The notes beneath the pieces are model-generated. The model was not told the origin of the DNA. It saw nothing but the letters and a program-made list of their open reading frames with translations, and ran no database searches. Below are positions 37,086 to 45,695 of a stretch of DNA of 64,000 bases, in pieces. Position numbers and translations under genes: made by a program. Each line of letters begins with the position of its first letter. The first letter of the stretch is position 1. This DNA is from Atribacter laminatus (GTDB taxonomy: Bacteria; Atribacterota; Atribacteria; Atribacterales; Atribacteraceae). The stretch spans positions 248,001-312,000 of the forward strand of contig NZ_CP065383.1 of the NCBI RefSeq assembly GCF_015775515.1, in the 5' to 3' direction.

Positions 37086-38609
37086 TCATAATAACTCTCG
37101 ATATTTTTCAAAAACTTCATTCATTTTGTCCATGGTTTCCAAATAATATGGGATAAATTTTTCATAGGTTTTTGATAATTTTTCATCAGGATAATGAACT
37201 TTTTTCTTTTCAACCGAATTGAGAGAAGCTTTTTGCAAATCTTGAAATACACCGACTGCATGACCAGCGATTAAGGCTGAACCCCATACTGCATATTCTT
37301 GACGGTTTAATTCAACATAGGGTACTTTTAAAATGCTGGCTTTAATCCTATTCCAAAGAGGAGACTTTGCCCCTCCCCCAACCACCCGAACTTCTTTAAA
37401 AGTTAGGGTGGGCATCAATTCTCGAATGACCTTTAAGTAAAAAGCATATTCAAAAGCTATGCCCTCCAATATCGCTCGGTATAGATTTTCACGCCGGTGA
37501 TCCCAGCTAAAACCAGCAAAAATTCCTCGTAACCATGGTTGGGTGGGAAAATTTCTTCCTCGTAAGTGGGGAATAAATATAACTCCCGAAGGTTTTGGCG
37601 CATTTTTTTCTATCTCCTGGGCCATTAATTGAAAAGCATCACGGGAATCAGCCCATTCCCGAAAGAGCTCTTTTTTTGCCCATTCTAAATCCATTCCCCC
37701 ACCGTTAATATAAGCCATAGCATAATAAAAATTTTTTAAAACGGATTGGGCCAACATGAGGGCTTTGTATTTTACATCAGGATTGTATTCATCGACAAAC
37801 AAACTAAAGCAAGATGCAGTCCCAGCAACATCAAAAGCAATTCCTGGTTCAGATACTCCAGCCCCTAAGGCATTAGCAGCTTGATCACCACAACCAGCTA
37901 TCAGAGGAATCCCAGCTAATAACCCCATTTCTTTTGCCCATGGTTGTTGCAACTGACCAATTTGCAGACAAGGATCAACTATTCGAGGGAATTTATCCTC
38001 TTCAACATCAAATATCTGAAGGATTTCCTTATCCCAACGAAGATTCCGCAGGTCTCCAAAACAGGTAAAGTGTAGATTGGTATAATCTAAATAAGTTTCT
38101 TCACCAGATAACCCAGCTAACTTTTGAGCTATCCAACTGGAAGGAACGGTGAATTTTTTAATCTTTCGATAAATTTCTGGTCTTTCATGCTTCCACCATA
38201 AAATTTTTGGACCGTGATTGATGCTTGGTCCCATGCCACTCTGACGAATAACTAATTGTTCTGCTTTCTTTTTCATCTTTTCAGCATAATCTGCCGAACG
38301 AAAATCTAACCATGAATCATAGGGGGTCGCTGCTTCACCTCGATCATCGACTCCCATAATTCCTGCCATTTGACCATCGAGTGCTATTGCTGCAACCTGG
38401 TTCGGAGAAATACCACTCTTTTCCATAACTTTCTTGACCGATTGTATAACCGATTGAAACATTTCATCAGGATCCTGGGTAACACTCCGATCATCGCCAT
38501 AAATTATATTGGAATCAACTTTCTCAACAACTATCAATTCACCCTTATCATTAAATAGAGCTGTTTTTGTAGCTGTTGTTCCCAAGTCACAACCAATCAA
38601 ATAAGTCAT
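37086..38609 (-). CDS. FGGY-family carbohydrate kinase
   Basis: 507 residues. GCDLGTTATKTALFNDKG, ALDGQMAGIMGVDD, YDSWLDFRS, AGCGDQAANALGAG and VRVVGGGAKSPLWNRIKAS...AVWGSALIAG form the FGGY fold. The xylulokinase HG after SGQM is absent, replaced by DGQMAG, so the substrate differs from xylulose; it could be a polyol, a deoxy-sugar or a hexulose. It follows the Gfo/Idh gene by 3 bp and precedes the cPGI gene by 54 bp. Confidence 0.88.
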   Translation of the reverse strand: MTYLIGCDLGTTATKTALFNDKGELIVVEKVDSNIIYGDDRSVTQDPDEMFQSVIQSVKKVMEKSGISPNQVAAIALDGQMAGIMGVDDRGEAATPYDSWLDFRSADYAEKMKKKAEQLVIRQSGMGPSINHGPKILWWKHERPEIYRKIKKFTVPSSWIAQKLAGLSGEETYLDYTNLHFTCFGDLRNLRWDKEILQIFDVEEDKFPRIVDPCLQIGQLQQPWAKEMGLLAGIPLIAGCGDQAANALGAGVSEPGIAFDVAGTASCFSLFVDEYNPDVKYKALMLAQSVLKNFYYAMAYINGGGMDLEWAKKELFREWADSRDAFQLMAQEIEKNAPKPSGVIFIPHLRGRNFPTQPWLRGIFAGFSWDHRRENLYRAILEGIAFEYAFYLKVIRELMPTLTFKEVRVVGGGAKSPLWNRIKASILKVPYVELNRQEYAVWGSALIAGHAVGVFQDLQKASLNSVEKKKVHYPDEKLSKTYEKFIPYYLETMDKMNEVFEKYRELL

Positions 38610-38612
38610 TTT

Positions 38613-39638
38613 TTACCACTCCCCATCAAAATTTATCGGTTTTTGTTGTTTTATTGATCGGTGGGCATATTCCACCACTTGCACTGCCCGAAAACCATCT
38701 ATCACCGATGGTTCAGGCTTTTCATCCTTCTGTATACATCGAATAAAGGATTTCATTTCTTCCAAATAACCTTCTTTAAAACGGTTTCTCCAAGCATCAT
38801 GGGTATCACAAATAGCTTTTTTGTCCAAAGTCATTAATACCGGACCATTCCCTTCGGTGGTTCCAATTCTTATCATACCCTTGGTACCTAAGATTTCCAT
38901 TCTTCCATCGTAGGCGTATCCAACCGGACAACCACCATCAATTGATCCTAATGGACCATCCTGAAAAGGAATAGTCACAATGTAATGGTCATAAAAATCG
39001 GGAAATTTCTCGCTGGCTTGGGGTGATTTAAAATTTTTAGCTTCCATGTAAATTCTTTCCGGTTTTTTTCCGGTAAACCATAAAACCGAATCAATATCGT
39101 GAGCAGAAACTTCGGCCAACATTCCACCGCTCTTTGATCGATCCCAAATCCAGGCCGGAGGAAGCCCTGGTCCTCGACCGGTCGATTTGATCACCACCAA
39201 ATCTCCAATAATTCCATCTTGAACCATTTGATAGGCTTTTCGTATGGCTGGATCGTATCGCCTCATAAAACCGATTTGAAATTTTATTCCGGTCTGATCA
39301 ACGATCTCTTTAATTTTTTTGGCTTCTTCAGGGGTTTGTGCTAAGGGTTTCTCGGAAAAAACATGCTTTCCTGCTCGAGCGGCTTTTTCAATGATCTCTC
39401 TATGGGTAAAAGTCAATGACCCAATACAGACTGCATCGACATCTTCTTTTTTTAAAATATCATCGAGGCTGGTTGAGTATTTTTTTACACCTGCTTCTTC
39501 TGCTGATTGTCTTGCCCGACTTTCATCAATATCAACTATTGCTACCAATTCAGCTTCTGGAATATAACCCGTTAAATTCCGGCCGTGAACCATTCCTGCT
39601 CTTCCGGCTCCAACTAAAACAAATCTGACTTTTTCCAA
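38613..39638 (-). CDS. Gfo/Idh/MocA-family sugar/inositol dehydrogenase
   Basis: 341 residues. N-terminal Rossmann fold FVLVGAGRAGMVHGRNL, FSEKPLAQTPEEAKKI (catalytic EKP lysine region), and the C-terminal beta-sheet domain with GMLAEVSAHDIDSVLWFTGKKP (HD.D motif). It oxidises a sugar or inositol hydroxyl with NAD(P)+. It leads the kinase-cPGI-AroE operon. Oxidised product, kinase and isomerase could form a route through a keto-sugar, but the substrate is not determinable. Confidence 0.9.
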   Translation of the reverse strand: MEKVRFVLVGAGRAGMVHGRNLTGYIPEAELVAIVDIDESRARQSAEEAGVKKYSTSLDDILKKEDVDAVCIGSLTFTHREIIEKAARAGKHVFSEKPLAQTPEEAKKIKEIVDQTGIKFQIGFMRRYDPAIRKAYQMVQDGIIGDLVVIKSTGRGPGLPPAWIWDRSKSGGMLAEVSAHDIDSVLWFTGKKPERIYMEAKNFKSPQASEKFPDFYDHYIVTIPFQDGPLGSIDGGCPVGYAYDGRMEILGTKGMIRIGTTEGNGPVLMTLDKKAICDTHDAWRNRFKEGYLEEMKSFIRCIQKDEKPEPSVIDGFRAVQVVEYAHRSIKQQKPINFDGEW

Positions 39639-40256
39639 GTTTTATTCCTCTCTTTCTTCAATGATTTTTTGATTACCTTTCTAGTCTTTAAATATAGTGA
39701 AAAGTAAGTTATGAATTATGAATAGAAAAAATTCATCATCACAATTTTCTCCCATTTCTCTTTTTTCCTCTCCCCCTGGTGGGAGAGGATGAAGGTGAGG
39801 GAGATGCTTGGATATCACCCACAAACATATTTTTAAATACCTAATCCTAGATCTAAATCCTGTCTTTCGCCCTCATCCTAACCTTCTCCCATCGAGGGAG
39901 AAGGAATATTAGAGGTCATCCTAAGGCTTCGGTTTTCGAAGCTGTAAGGATCTTATCTTTTCATTTTTTTTTACTATTACTTCTCCCTTTGGATAAAGGG
40001 AGAGATTGATTTCTGAATAAGTATTTTCATTGTCTTCTCATGCCACCAAAGTGGAATGAGGTTCTATCCTATAACCTATCTAGGGGCTTGATTAATCAAG
40101 CCCTTTCAATAGATTTCGTAGGGGTGCAATTTATTGCACCCGTTTAATGTAGCGACATGCCATGGCATGTCGGAATCTTAGGCCTTCATCCTCAACCGGT
40201 GTTTCGCAACGGTAGTGATGTCTATCCTGCTATATCTTTCCCTTTATAATGAGAAA
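39639..40256. repeat. Intergenic island of palindromic repeats
   Basis: 618 bp without genes. It contains a CCTCTCCCCCTGGTGGGAGAGG unit (39767-39790), a CTTCTCCCATCGAGGGAGAAGG unit (39882-39904), a CATCCTAAGG...GAAGCTGTAAGGATC hairpin (39916-39955), a TTTTCATTGTC...TTCTATCCT unit (40024-40070), and the perfect palindromes GGGCTTGATTAATCAAGCCC (40084-40103), GGGTGCAATTTATTGCACCC (40122-40141) and GACATGCCATGGCATGTC (40154-40171). A further ...TCTATCCTGC unit ends near 40230. It separates the GntR gene from the operon it probably controls. Confidence 0.75.
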
Positions 40257-40994
40257 TTATTTAGAAAATACTTCGACTTTGATTTTTCCTTTATCACCCC
40301 GAAAACGAGATTGAAAATAATCCATAATGGAATTTTCTGGGGTAAAAGTAATGTTTTTCATGAAAATAACTGGAGCTCCTTCGGGAATTTCCAGGATTTT
40401 AGAATCGAGGTCATCGGCAACTGTTGCTTCCAAGGTTATTTCGGCTCGATATGCCCGAAGATGGTACTTTTCAAAGAGAGTTCGATAGAGAGACTTATCG
40501 GTAAGGTCTTCATGAATGAGATCGGGACAAAGCGAAAAGGGAATAAAATTTGAAACTTTGACAATCGGCTCTCCTTCAACATAACGCATTCGTTCAATAC
40601 AAATAATAGGATCATTTTCAGCAATGGTTAAAATTTTTCCAATATTGGGAAGGTCATTTCTCACTTCAATGTTTAGAACTTTAGTATGAACTTGATAGCC
40701 TTTCTCTGCCATGTCGTCATAAAAGGTTGAAAACTGCTGAATGAAACCGTAATTAAACTTGGGGCGGGAAACGAAAGTCCCTTTTCCTTTCTCGCGATTG
40801 AGAAGGCCTTCGTAAGCTAATTCTTTTATAGCTTGACGCACGGTAGGCCGGCTGATTTGATATTTCTCCGACAATTCCCGTTCTGAAGGAATAATGTCTC
40901 CTGGTTTTAAAAAACCAGTTTCAATGTCTTTACGAATCATTTCTATTAATTGATAATAGAGAGGTATTGGCGTTTTACGATTTAAGGTTGACAC
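40257..40994 (-). CDS. GntR-family transcriptional regulator with UTRA domain
   Basis: 245 residues. The N-terminal winged helix (PLYYQLIEMIRKDIETGFLKPGDIIPSERELSEKYQISRPTVRQAIKELAYEGLLNREKGKGTFV) is canonical GntR. Residues about 85-240 form a UTRA sugar-sensing domain (KVLNIEV...ICIERMRYVEGEPIVKVSNFIP...). HutC-type members respond to sugar phosphates or other small ligands. A perfect palindrome at 41029-41048 lies over its own promoter, so autoregulation is likely. The adjacent Gfo/Idh-FGGY-cPGI operon is the probable additional target. Confidence 0.92.
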   Translation of the reverse strand: MSTLNRKTPIPLYYQLIEMIRKDIETGFLKPGDIIPSERELSEKYQISRPTVRQAIKELAYEGLLNREKGKGTFVSRPKFNYGFIQQFSTFYDDMAEKGYQVHTKVLNIEVRNDLPNIGKILTIAENDPIICIERMRYVEGEPIVKVSNFIPFSLCPDLIHEDLTDKSLYRTLFEKYHLRAYRAEITLEATVADDLDSKILEIPEGAPVIFMKNITFTPENSIMDYFQSRFRGDKGKIKVEVFSK

Positions 40995-41028
40995 ACAATT
41001 TTACTCCTCCAAAAGGGATGAAATAGGT

Positions 41029-41079
41029 TAAGTGGTTAATACCACTTAGCATGATAATATAGTACTTTCGTATAGTCAA
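41029..41079 (-). promoter_or_regulatory. Promoter and perfect palindromic operator of the GntR gene
   Basis: On the minus strand, -35 TTGACT (41074-41079), a 17-bp spacer, and -10 TATCAT (41051-41056). The 20-bp operator TAAGTGGTTAATACCACTTA (41029-41048, 8-bp arms) starts 2 bp after the -10 and covers the start site. The gene starts at 40994. GntR/HutC proteins bind such short palindromes. Confidence 0.75.
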
Positions 41080-41144
41080 GAATGATTACTCTTGAGTTTC
41101 TTTCCACTTGCCTTTTCTATATTTCAAAATGAAGAAAACTATGA

Positions 41145-41390
41145 TCTATCCTGAAAATACCATCTTATAAATTCCCCCATTGAGGGGGGATAAAGGGGGG
41201 TGTGCCTTTAATCGGTCATCCTGAGCCCTCGCTTTTTGAGGGCGTGAGGATCTCATCTTTTAAGTTTTTTCTTCATAAATACTTTAAATGATGAGATTCT
41301 TACGTCGTCCGGCAAAAACACCGGACTCCTCAGAATGACTAAGTGGATGGTAGAGATTGCCACGTCGCACAAGACGCTCCTCGCAATGAC
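41145..41390. repeat. Long dispersed repeat, copy 2
   Basis: Matches 9934-10179 with one substitution seen by eye. The flanking gap (41100-41600) has no gene. After the repeat it carries a CTTTGCTAAAGGGGG unit (to about 41440) and a TTTTCATCCTCAT...TGCTGCATAAGCAGCA...TCTATCC hairpin (41460-41507). The extra tandem 52-bp unit present after copy 1 is missing here. Confidence 0.85.
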
Positions 41391-41602
41391 CGAGCAGGAA
41401 AAAAACTCAAATCCCCCTTACCCCCTTTGCTAAAGGGGGAAACGATTCCTGGGAAGGCATTTTCATCCTCATGTGGTGCTGCATAAGCAGCATGAGGGTC
41501 TATCCTCATTATATTTCAATCATCTTGCCGCTTTCAGCCGACTTGATTTTCATGAAATAAATCTCCTTCTCTACGATTATTTATTTATCATTTTTTTTTA
41601 TT

Positions 41603-42922
41603 TTAAGACAATACCTCAATATTTAATCCGATAACCGAAGCGATTAATTCTAAGTCATTTTTATAATGTCCGGTTAATATGCAATTGTGATGAGAATAAA
41701 GCTTATTCATCAAAAGGTGACCATCGGGGATTCGAATTAAAGCACCGTTTCGACAATCAGAACCAGGATATTGAACATACTTCTCTAAATATCCCTCTAC
41801 TACGGATAAAGAAGAAAGCGAGGGACCAATTTTTGCCAGAGTAACCTCCCCTTCGGGAAATCTTGCATCAATGGCATTTGCATCTTCATGAACAATTTCA
41901 AGAACTCTTGGTTTTAATTTCCATTCATGAGAAAAAGAACGAGGAATGAACCCAAAATATCCACAATGAGCAATTAAGAGATGGTTATCGGGGTCTTGAA
42001 TCTCGGGAAAAGTATCAATCTTTTCATGTTTTAAGGCAGCCATTCCCATTAAAAATGGATAGACATTACTCATCATGATTGGGACTTCTAATGTATTATA
42101 AAGTATGTACTGGGTGAGCATAGACAAAGTATCGGCTTCACAAGCCCACATGATTCCTTTTTCTTGAAACAACAAATCCCATGCCAAACAGGGAGTGGTT
42201 TTAAAATAATAAGATTCATTTAAGCAGTTCGTCCCAATCCCTTTGATCGCAGCATCTCTGTTAATTTCTTTTTTAACAGCAAGATAAAGCCTGAGGGCAT
42301 TTTTAAGGGCTTGATCCGACACACCATCAATCGGTATATTTCGTTTTTCCTGAATCTTAATTACCTCTTCTTCTGATATTTTCTCAACATTTGCTGCGAG
42401 CAGTTTTAAACTTTTCCGAATGATTTCAACACCAAATTTTCGGTTGATTTGCTCAGTACATTCCTTCTCCCACCAATAAAAACGTTTAAATATACTGGCT
42501 TGCATACCCTCTCCGGGATTTTCCTGAAAAATAAGAAATTTGGTTGTTTTCATTTCTCTTTTTAGAGCTAAACATTTGAGGATTTTTTTTGACATTTCGA
42601 TATTATAAGGAGCAAATACTTCAAGGCCTTTCATTTTTAAAAAACTCACCACTTCCCAGTCCCACATGGAAACTGTACCAAACTCCGAGGTTATTACCAA
42701 AATTGGGAGTTTAATATTATAAAAATCATTAATTTTCCGATAAGCTTCTCCTAATATTTGAGGAAAAACCACTGCATCAGCTTCGGGAAGTTTTGCTCCC
42801 AGTGGAATAGGATTTAACAAATCAGCCTCCTCTTCAAAGAGTGTTTTCAAATTGCTCATTTGCTGATAAAACTCTTCATCGGGATCTGATTTAAGATAAA
42901 GAGGAACTAATTTTGCTTTCAA
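41603..42922 (-). CDS. L-fucose isomerase-like protein (COG2407 family)
   Basis: About 440 residues. The fold-defining features are an N-terminal alpha/beta region (DAVVFPQILGEAYRKI, PILVITSEFGTVSMWDWEVVSFLK) and a C-terminal domain with MWACEADTLSMLTQYIL (CEAD motif, metal ligands) and SHHNCILTGHY. Family members isomerise aldoses and ketoses such as fucose or arabinose; others are uncharacterised. I use TTG 42922, because GGGAGGG lies 8 nt upstream. The longest frame starts at another TTG (42952) with no ribosome site. It is divergent from the epimerase gene, suggesting a shared regulatory region of about 280 bp. Confidence 0.8.
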   Translation of the reverse strand: MKAKLVPLYLKSDPDEEFYQQMSNLKTLFEEEADLLNPIPLGAKLPEADAVVFPQILGEAYRKINDFYNIKLPILVITSEFGTVSMWDWEVVSFLKMKGLEVFAPYNIEMSKKILKCLALKREMKTTKFLIFQENPGEGMQASIFKRFYWWEKECTEQINRKFGVEIIRKSLKLLAANVEKISEEEVIKIQEKRNIPIDGVSDQALKNALRLYLAVKKEINRDAAIKGIGTNCLNESYYFKTTPCLAWDLLFQEKGIMWACEADTLSMLTQYILYNTLEVPIMMSNVYPFLMGMAALKHEKIDTFPEIQDPDNHLLIAHCGYFGFIPRSFSHEWKLKPRVLEIVHEDANAIDARFPEGEVTLAKIGPSLSSLSVVEGYLEKYVQYPGSDCRNGALIRIPDGHLLMNKLYSHHNCILTGHYKNDLELIASVIGLNIEVLS

Positions 42923-43204
42923 ATCTGTAACCCTCCCTTTCTTTTGAGACAAAAAATATACAATTTAATTTAATTTGTTAATTTTTAAAAAATTATTGAT
43001 AAATTTTCTGTTGAAAGGTTTGGAAAAACTACTTTAGTTTCTTTTTCAATAATTTTAATTATTTTACCAATTCATGACAAAAAAGAGTATATTATGACGC
43101 TTATTGTTGAATTAGACAACATATGAAGGTGGAAAATAAATAAAAGTAAACTTTTCTATTGGTTTCGGTTAAAATTTATTAAATTGAATAAAGGTGGTGG
43201 TTGT

Positions 43205-44167
43205 ATGAAGCTCCAAAATTTTCAAATGAAAGACAACTTAGTTATAAAGAAATTTCTCGAAATACGGAAAAAAACCAACTGGAAAAATCGCTTGAACTTA
43301 TCCTGGAGCAACTGGGGATTTGGTATTGAACCTTTTGAAACCTCTTGCGCTCGTTTAGCAAAGCACAATATTCACTACATCGAATTACACGGTAACAAGT
43401 ATGGACCTGATTTAGGGTATAAAGCCAAGGATATACGTCCAATTTTAGATGATTACGGAATCAAAGTCGGAGGAATCTGTGGTATGGTTTCCCCTGATTC
43501 AGAACTTTCCAGCAACAAACCCCATATTACTCAGAGATCAATTGACTACTTTCACCGACATATAGAATTTTGCGCCGAGATGGGCGGAAAATATATTCTT
43601 TTTTCACCTGGAGCAGTCGGTCGGCCTCAAAAGTACGATGATAGTGAATTTTACCGAGCGGGCGATGCTATCCGTATTCTCGCTGATGATTTTCAAAAAC
43701 ATGGAATTCGAGCTGCAATAGAGCCAGTTCGAGCTGCTGAGGTTAGTTTTTGTCATACCTTCAAGGAAGCGAAAGCTCTTATTGATTACATTAATCATCC
43801 TGGTGTTCAGCATATTGGAGGAGACCTTTACCATATGTTAGTTGGTGAAGATCACATCGGAACCACCATCCTTGAATATGGCAACTATCTAACCAACCTC
43901 CACACCGCTGATACCCAAAGAGGGGCACTGGGAAAAGGGTTCCTTGATGTTGATATGGTTATTATGGCTCTCTACTGTATTGGGTATAATAACGAATCTT
44001 GCTATGTTACCCCTGAGCCATTAGGACCCGGCGGAGACCCTTATCCTGCCATGTGGGGAAAACCGGATCCGAAGAGTTTAGATGAGTTAGTAGGGCAAAC
44101 TGCCAATTACTTCTATGAAAGAGAAGCAATTATTTTATCGGCAACCGATGAAGAGCTATTTCGATAA
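43205..44167 (+). CDS. TIM-barrel sugar epimerase/isomerase (AP endonuclease 2-like family)
   Basis: About 320 residues. RAAIEPVRAAEVSF (metal Glu), HIGGDLYHMLVGED (metal Asp and His) and LHTADTQRGALGKGFLD (His and Asp) form the xylose-isomerase-like metal site of the tagatose-/psicose-3-epimerase and IolE/IolI groups. It starts at ATG 43205 after AAAGGTGGTGG; a TTG at 43184 would add seven residues. It is monocistronic, followed by a strong terminator, and diverges from the fucose-isomerase-like gene. Ketose 3-epimerase or hydroxypyruvate/inosose isomerase activity is possible. Confidence 0.85.
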   Translation: MKLQNFQMKDNLVIKKFLEIRKKTNWKNRLNLSWSNWGFGIEPFETSCARLAKHNIHYIELHGNKYGPDLGYKAKDIRPILDDYGIKVGGICGMVSPDSELSSNKPHITQRSIDYFHRHIEFCAEMGGKYILFSPGAVGRPQKYDDSEFYRAGDAIRILADDFQKHGIRAAIEPVRAAEVSFCHTFKEAKALIDYINHPGVQHIGGDLYHMLVGEDHIGTTILEYGNYLTNLHTADTQRGALGKGFLDVDMVIMALYCIGYNNESCYVTPEPLGPGGDPYPAMWGKPDPKSLDELVGQTANYFYEREAIILSATDEELFR

Positions 44168-44178
44168 AATTTTTTCTT

Positions 44179-44212
44179 AAAAAGAGACGGTAAAAACTTA
44201 CCGTCTCTTTTT
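44179..44212. terminator. Bidirectional intrinsic terminator
   Basis: A perfect 15-bp inverted repeat AAAAAGAGACGGTAA (44179-44193) / TTACCGTCTCTTTTT (44198-44212) with loop AAAC. A/T tracts at both ends allow termination in both directions. It stands between the convergent epimerase (+) and uroporphyrinogen decarboxylase-like (-) genes. Confidence 0.92.
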
Positions 44213-44222
44213 CAATTTCATT

Positions 44223-45455
44223 TTAAGCCGAATGAATAGCATTAAACATTGCTTCGATATTTTCTGGAGGAACATTCGCCATTATGTTGTGGATCTGCTG
44301 AAATACAAAACCGCCCCCTGGAGCAAGAATTCTTACTCTTTCTCGAACATCTTCAGCTACTTGTTCAGGAGTTCCAACCCCTAAAACATCTCGAGTGTTG
44401 CATCCCCCTCCCCAAAAAACCATATCTTGTCCAAACTCTCTTTTTAAACGTTCGGGTTCCATATCTTTACAAGTGGTTTGAACAGGGTTGATAATATCCA
44501 ACCCTGCCTCGATCAAGCTCGGCAACAAAGGATAAACTCCACCACAACAATGAAGCATAACTTTTACATCAGCAAGTTTTTTGGCTTGCTTCCAAAGGCA
44601 ACCGTGACGAGGTTTAAAAAATGTATCATACATCTTTTTTGACATCTGAGGACCGGTTTGCATTCCGAGGTCATCCCCAAATTGGATAATATCAATATAA
44701 TCACCTACTGCGGAGAGATATTTTTCTAGATTTTTTGAATGATATTCAACCAATTGGTCTAAAAAATGGTGGGTTTTTTCCGGTTCTGATGCTAACATCA
44801 TAAACCAATTATCGGCACGAAAGAGAAATTGGGGGATTTCGTGCAGATTCCCACCGTAAAGACCAACGATTGCTCGATCAGTCGATTCACGGAGTTTTTT
44901 GGCTCCTTCCCTCAACAATCGAATACCTTCAGGATCATAGCTTAATGGAGCCGGAGGACTAGATAACTTAGTCCACATCGATTTTTCAAAAGCAGCATCA
45001 AAATCCACAGACTTTAAATCATTAGCGTTTTCTAAAGGAAAATAGATTTGATCAAAATACAGTGAATCTTTCGGCTGGGTGGCAATTCGAGTCCCATCAT
45101 CGGAGCAGACAAACCAATCGTCAGCTTCTTTAGCCAAATTGATGTAAGCAGGGATCTTGCAAGGAGTCCCGTCGGGAAGTTCCCACTCTTTCCAGTACTC
45201 TTTCTCCAGGCCAAAGCCACGGCCCAATTCAATAACGTCGATATGAAAGCGATCTAACACTTCTGGTTCGACAATAGCTAATTGCTGAGGAATATCGTAA
45301 ACATAGATATCCCCGCTGGTAATTCCTAAATACTTTTTTAGACGCGCATAAGCTATTGCCATAATACCGCTGGATCGATGACCACTAAAATCAACTGCGA
45401 CCCGATCTGGTTCCTTATGGTTGATAGCAGCGAGTACTCTTTCTCTTGAGGTCAA
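44223..45455 (-). CDS. Uroporphyrinogen decarboxylase-fold protein (MtaA/CmuA-like)
   Basis: About 410 residues. With start TTG 45455 (GGGAGG 8 nt upstream) the product begins MTSRERVLAAINHKEPDRV, the standard start of this family. VMLHCCGGVYPLLPSLIEAGLDIINPVQ and FWGGGCNTRDVL provide a His-X-Cys...Cys set like the zinc site of MtaA/CmuA methyltransferases rather than the haem enzyme. Members move methyl groups between corrinoid proteins and thiols or folate, but many are uncharacterised. It lies beside a second family member and an ABC importer. Confidence 0.85.
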   Translation of the reverse strand: MTSRERVLAAINHKEPDRVAVDFSGHRSSGIMAIAYARLKKYLGITSGDIYVYDIPQQLAIVEPEVLDRFHIDVIELGRGFGLEKEYWKEWELPDGTPCKIPAYINLAKEADDWFVCSDDGTRIATQPKDSLYFDQIYFPLENANDLKSVDFDAAFEKSMWTKLSSPPAPLSYDPEGIRLLREGAKKLRESTDRAIVGLYGGNLHEIPQFLFRADNWFMMLASEPEKTHHFLDQLVEYHSKNLEKYLSAVGDYIDIIQFGDDLGMQTGPQMSKKMYDTFFKPRHGCLWKQAKKLADVKVMLHCCGGVYPLLPSLIEAGLDIINPVQTTCKDMEPERLKREFGQDMVFWGGGCNTRDVLGVGTPEQVAEDVRERVRILAPGGGFVFQQIHNIMANVPPENIEAMFNAIHSA

Positions 45456-45695
45456 TCCTGTCACCTCCCAATTGCAAATAATTTTTAATTTATTTCATAG
45501 TTATCTAATATCTTAACATTATTTTATATTTACTCATGTCTTTCTCTTGAATGTCATAAGAAGCTTATAATGAGCCAGAGGCAATTATTCCTGAAAAATG
45601 GGGGAGATAAAATATCTGCTCTCTTGGCGAGAGAGGATAAGTAAAATATTTCGATTTTTTATCAGATTTCTTATTCCGTACTGTGGCAACTTTAA

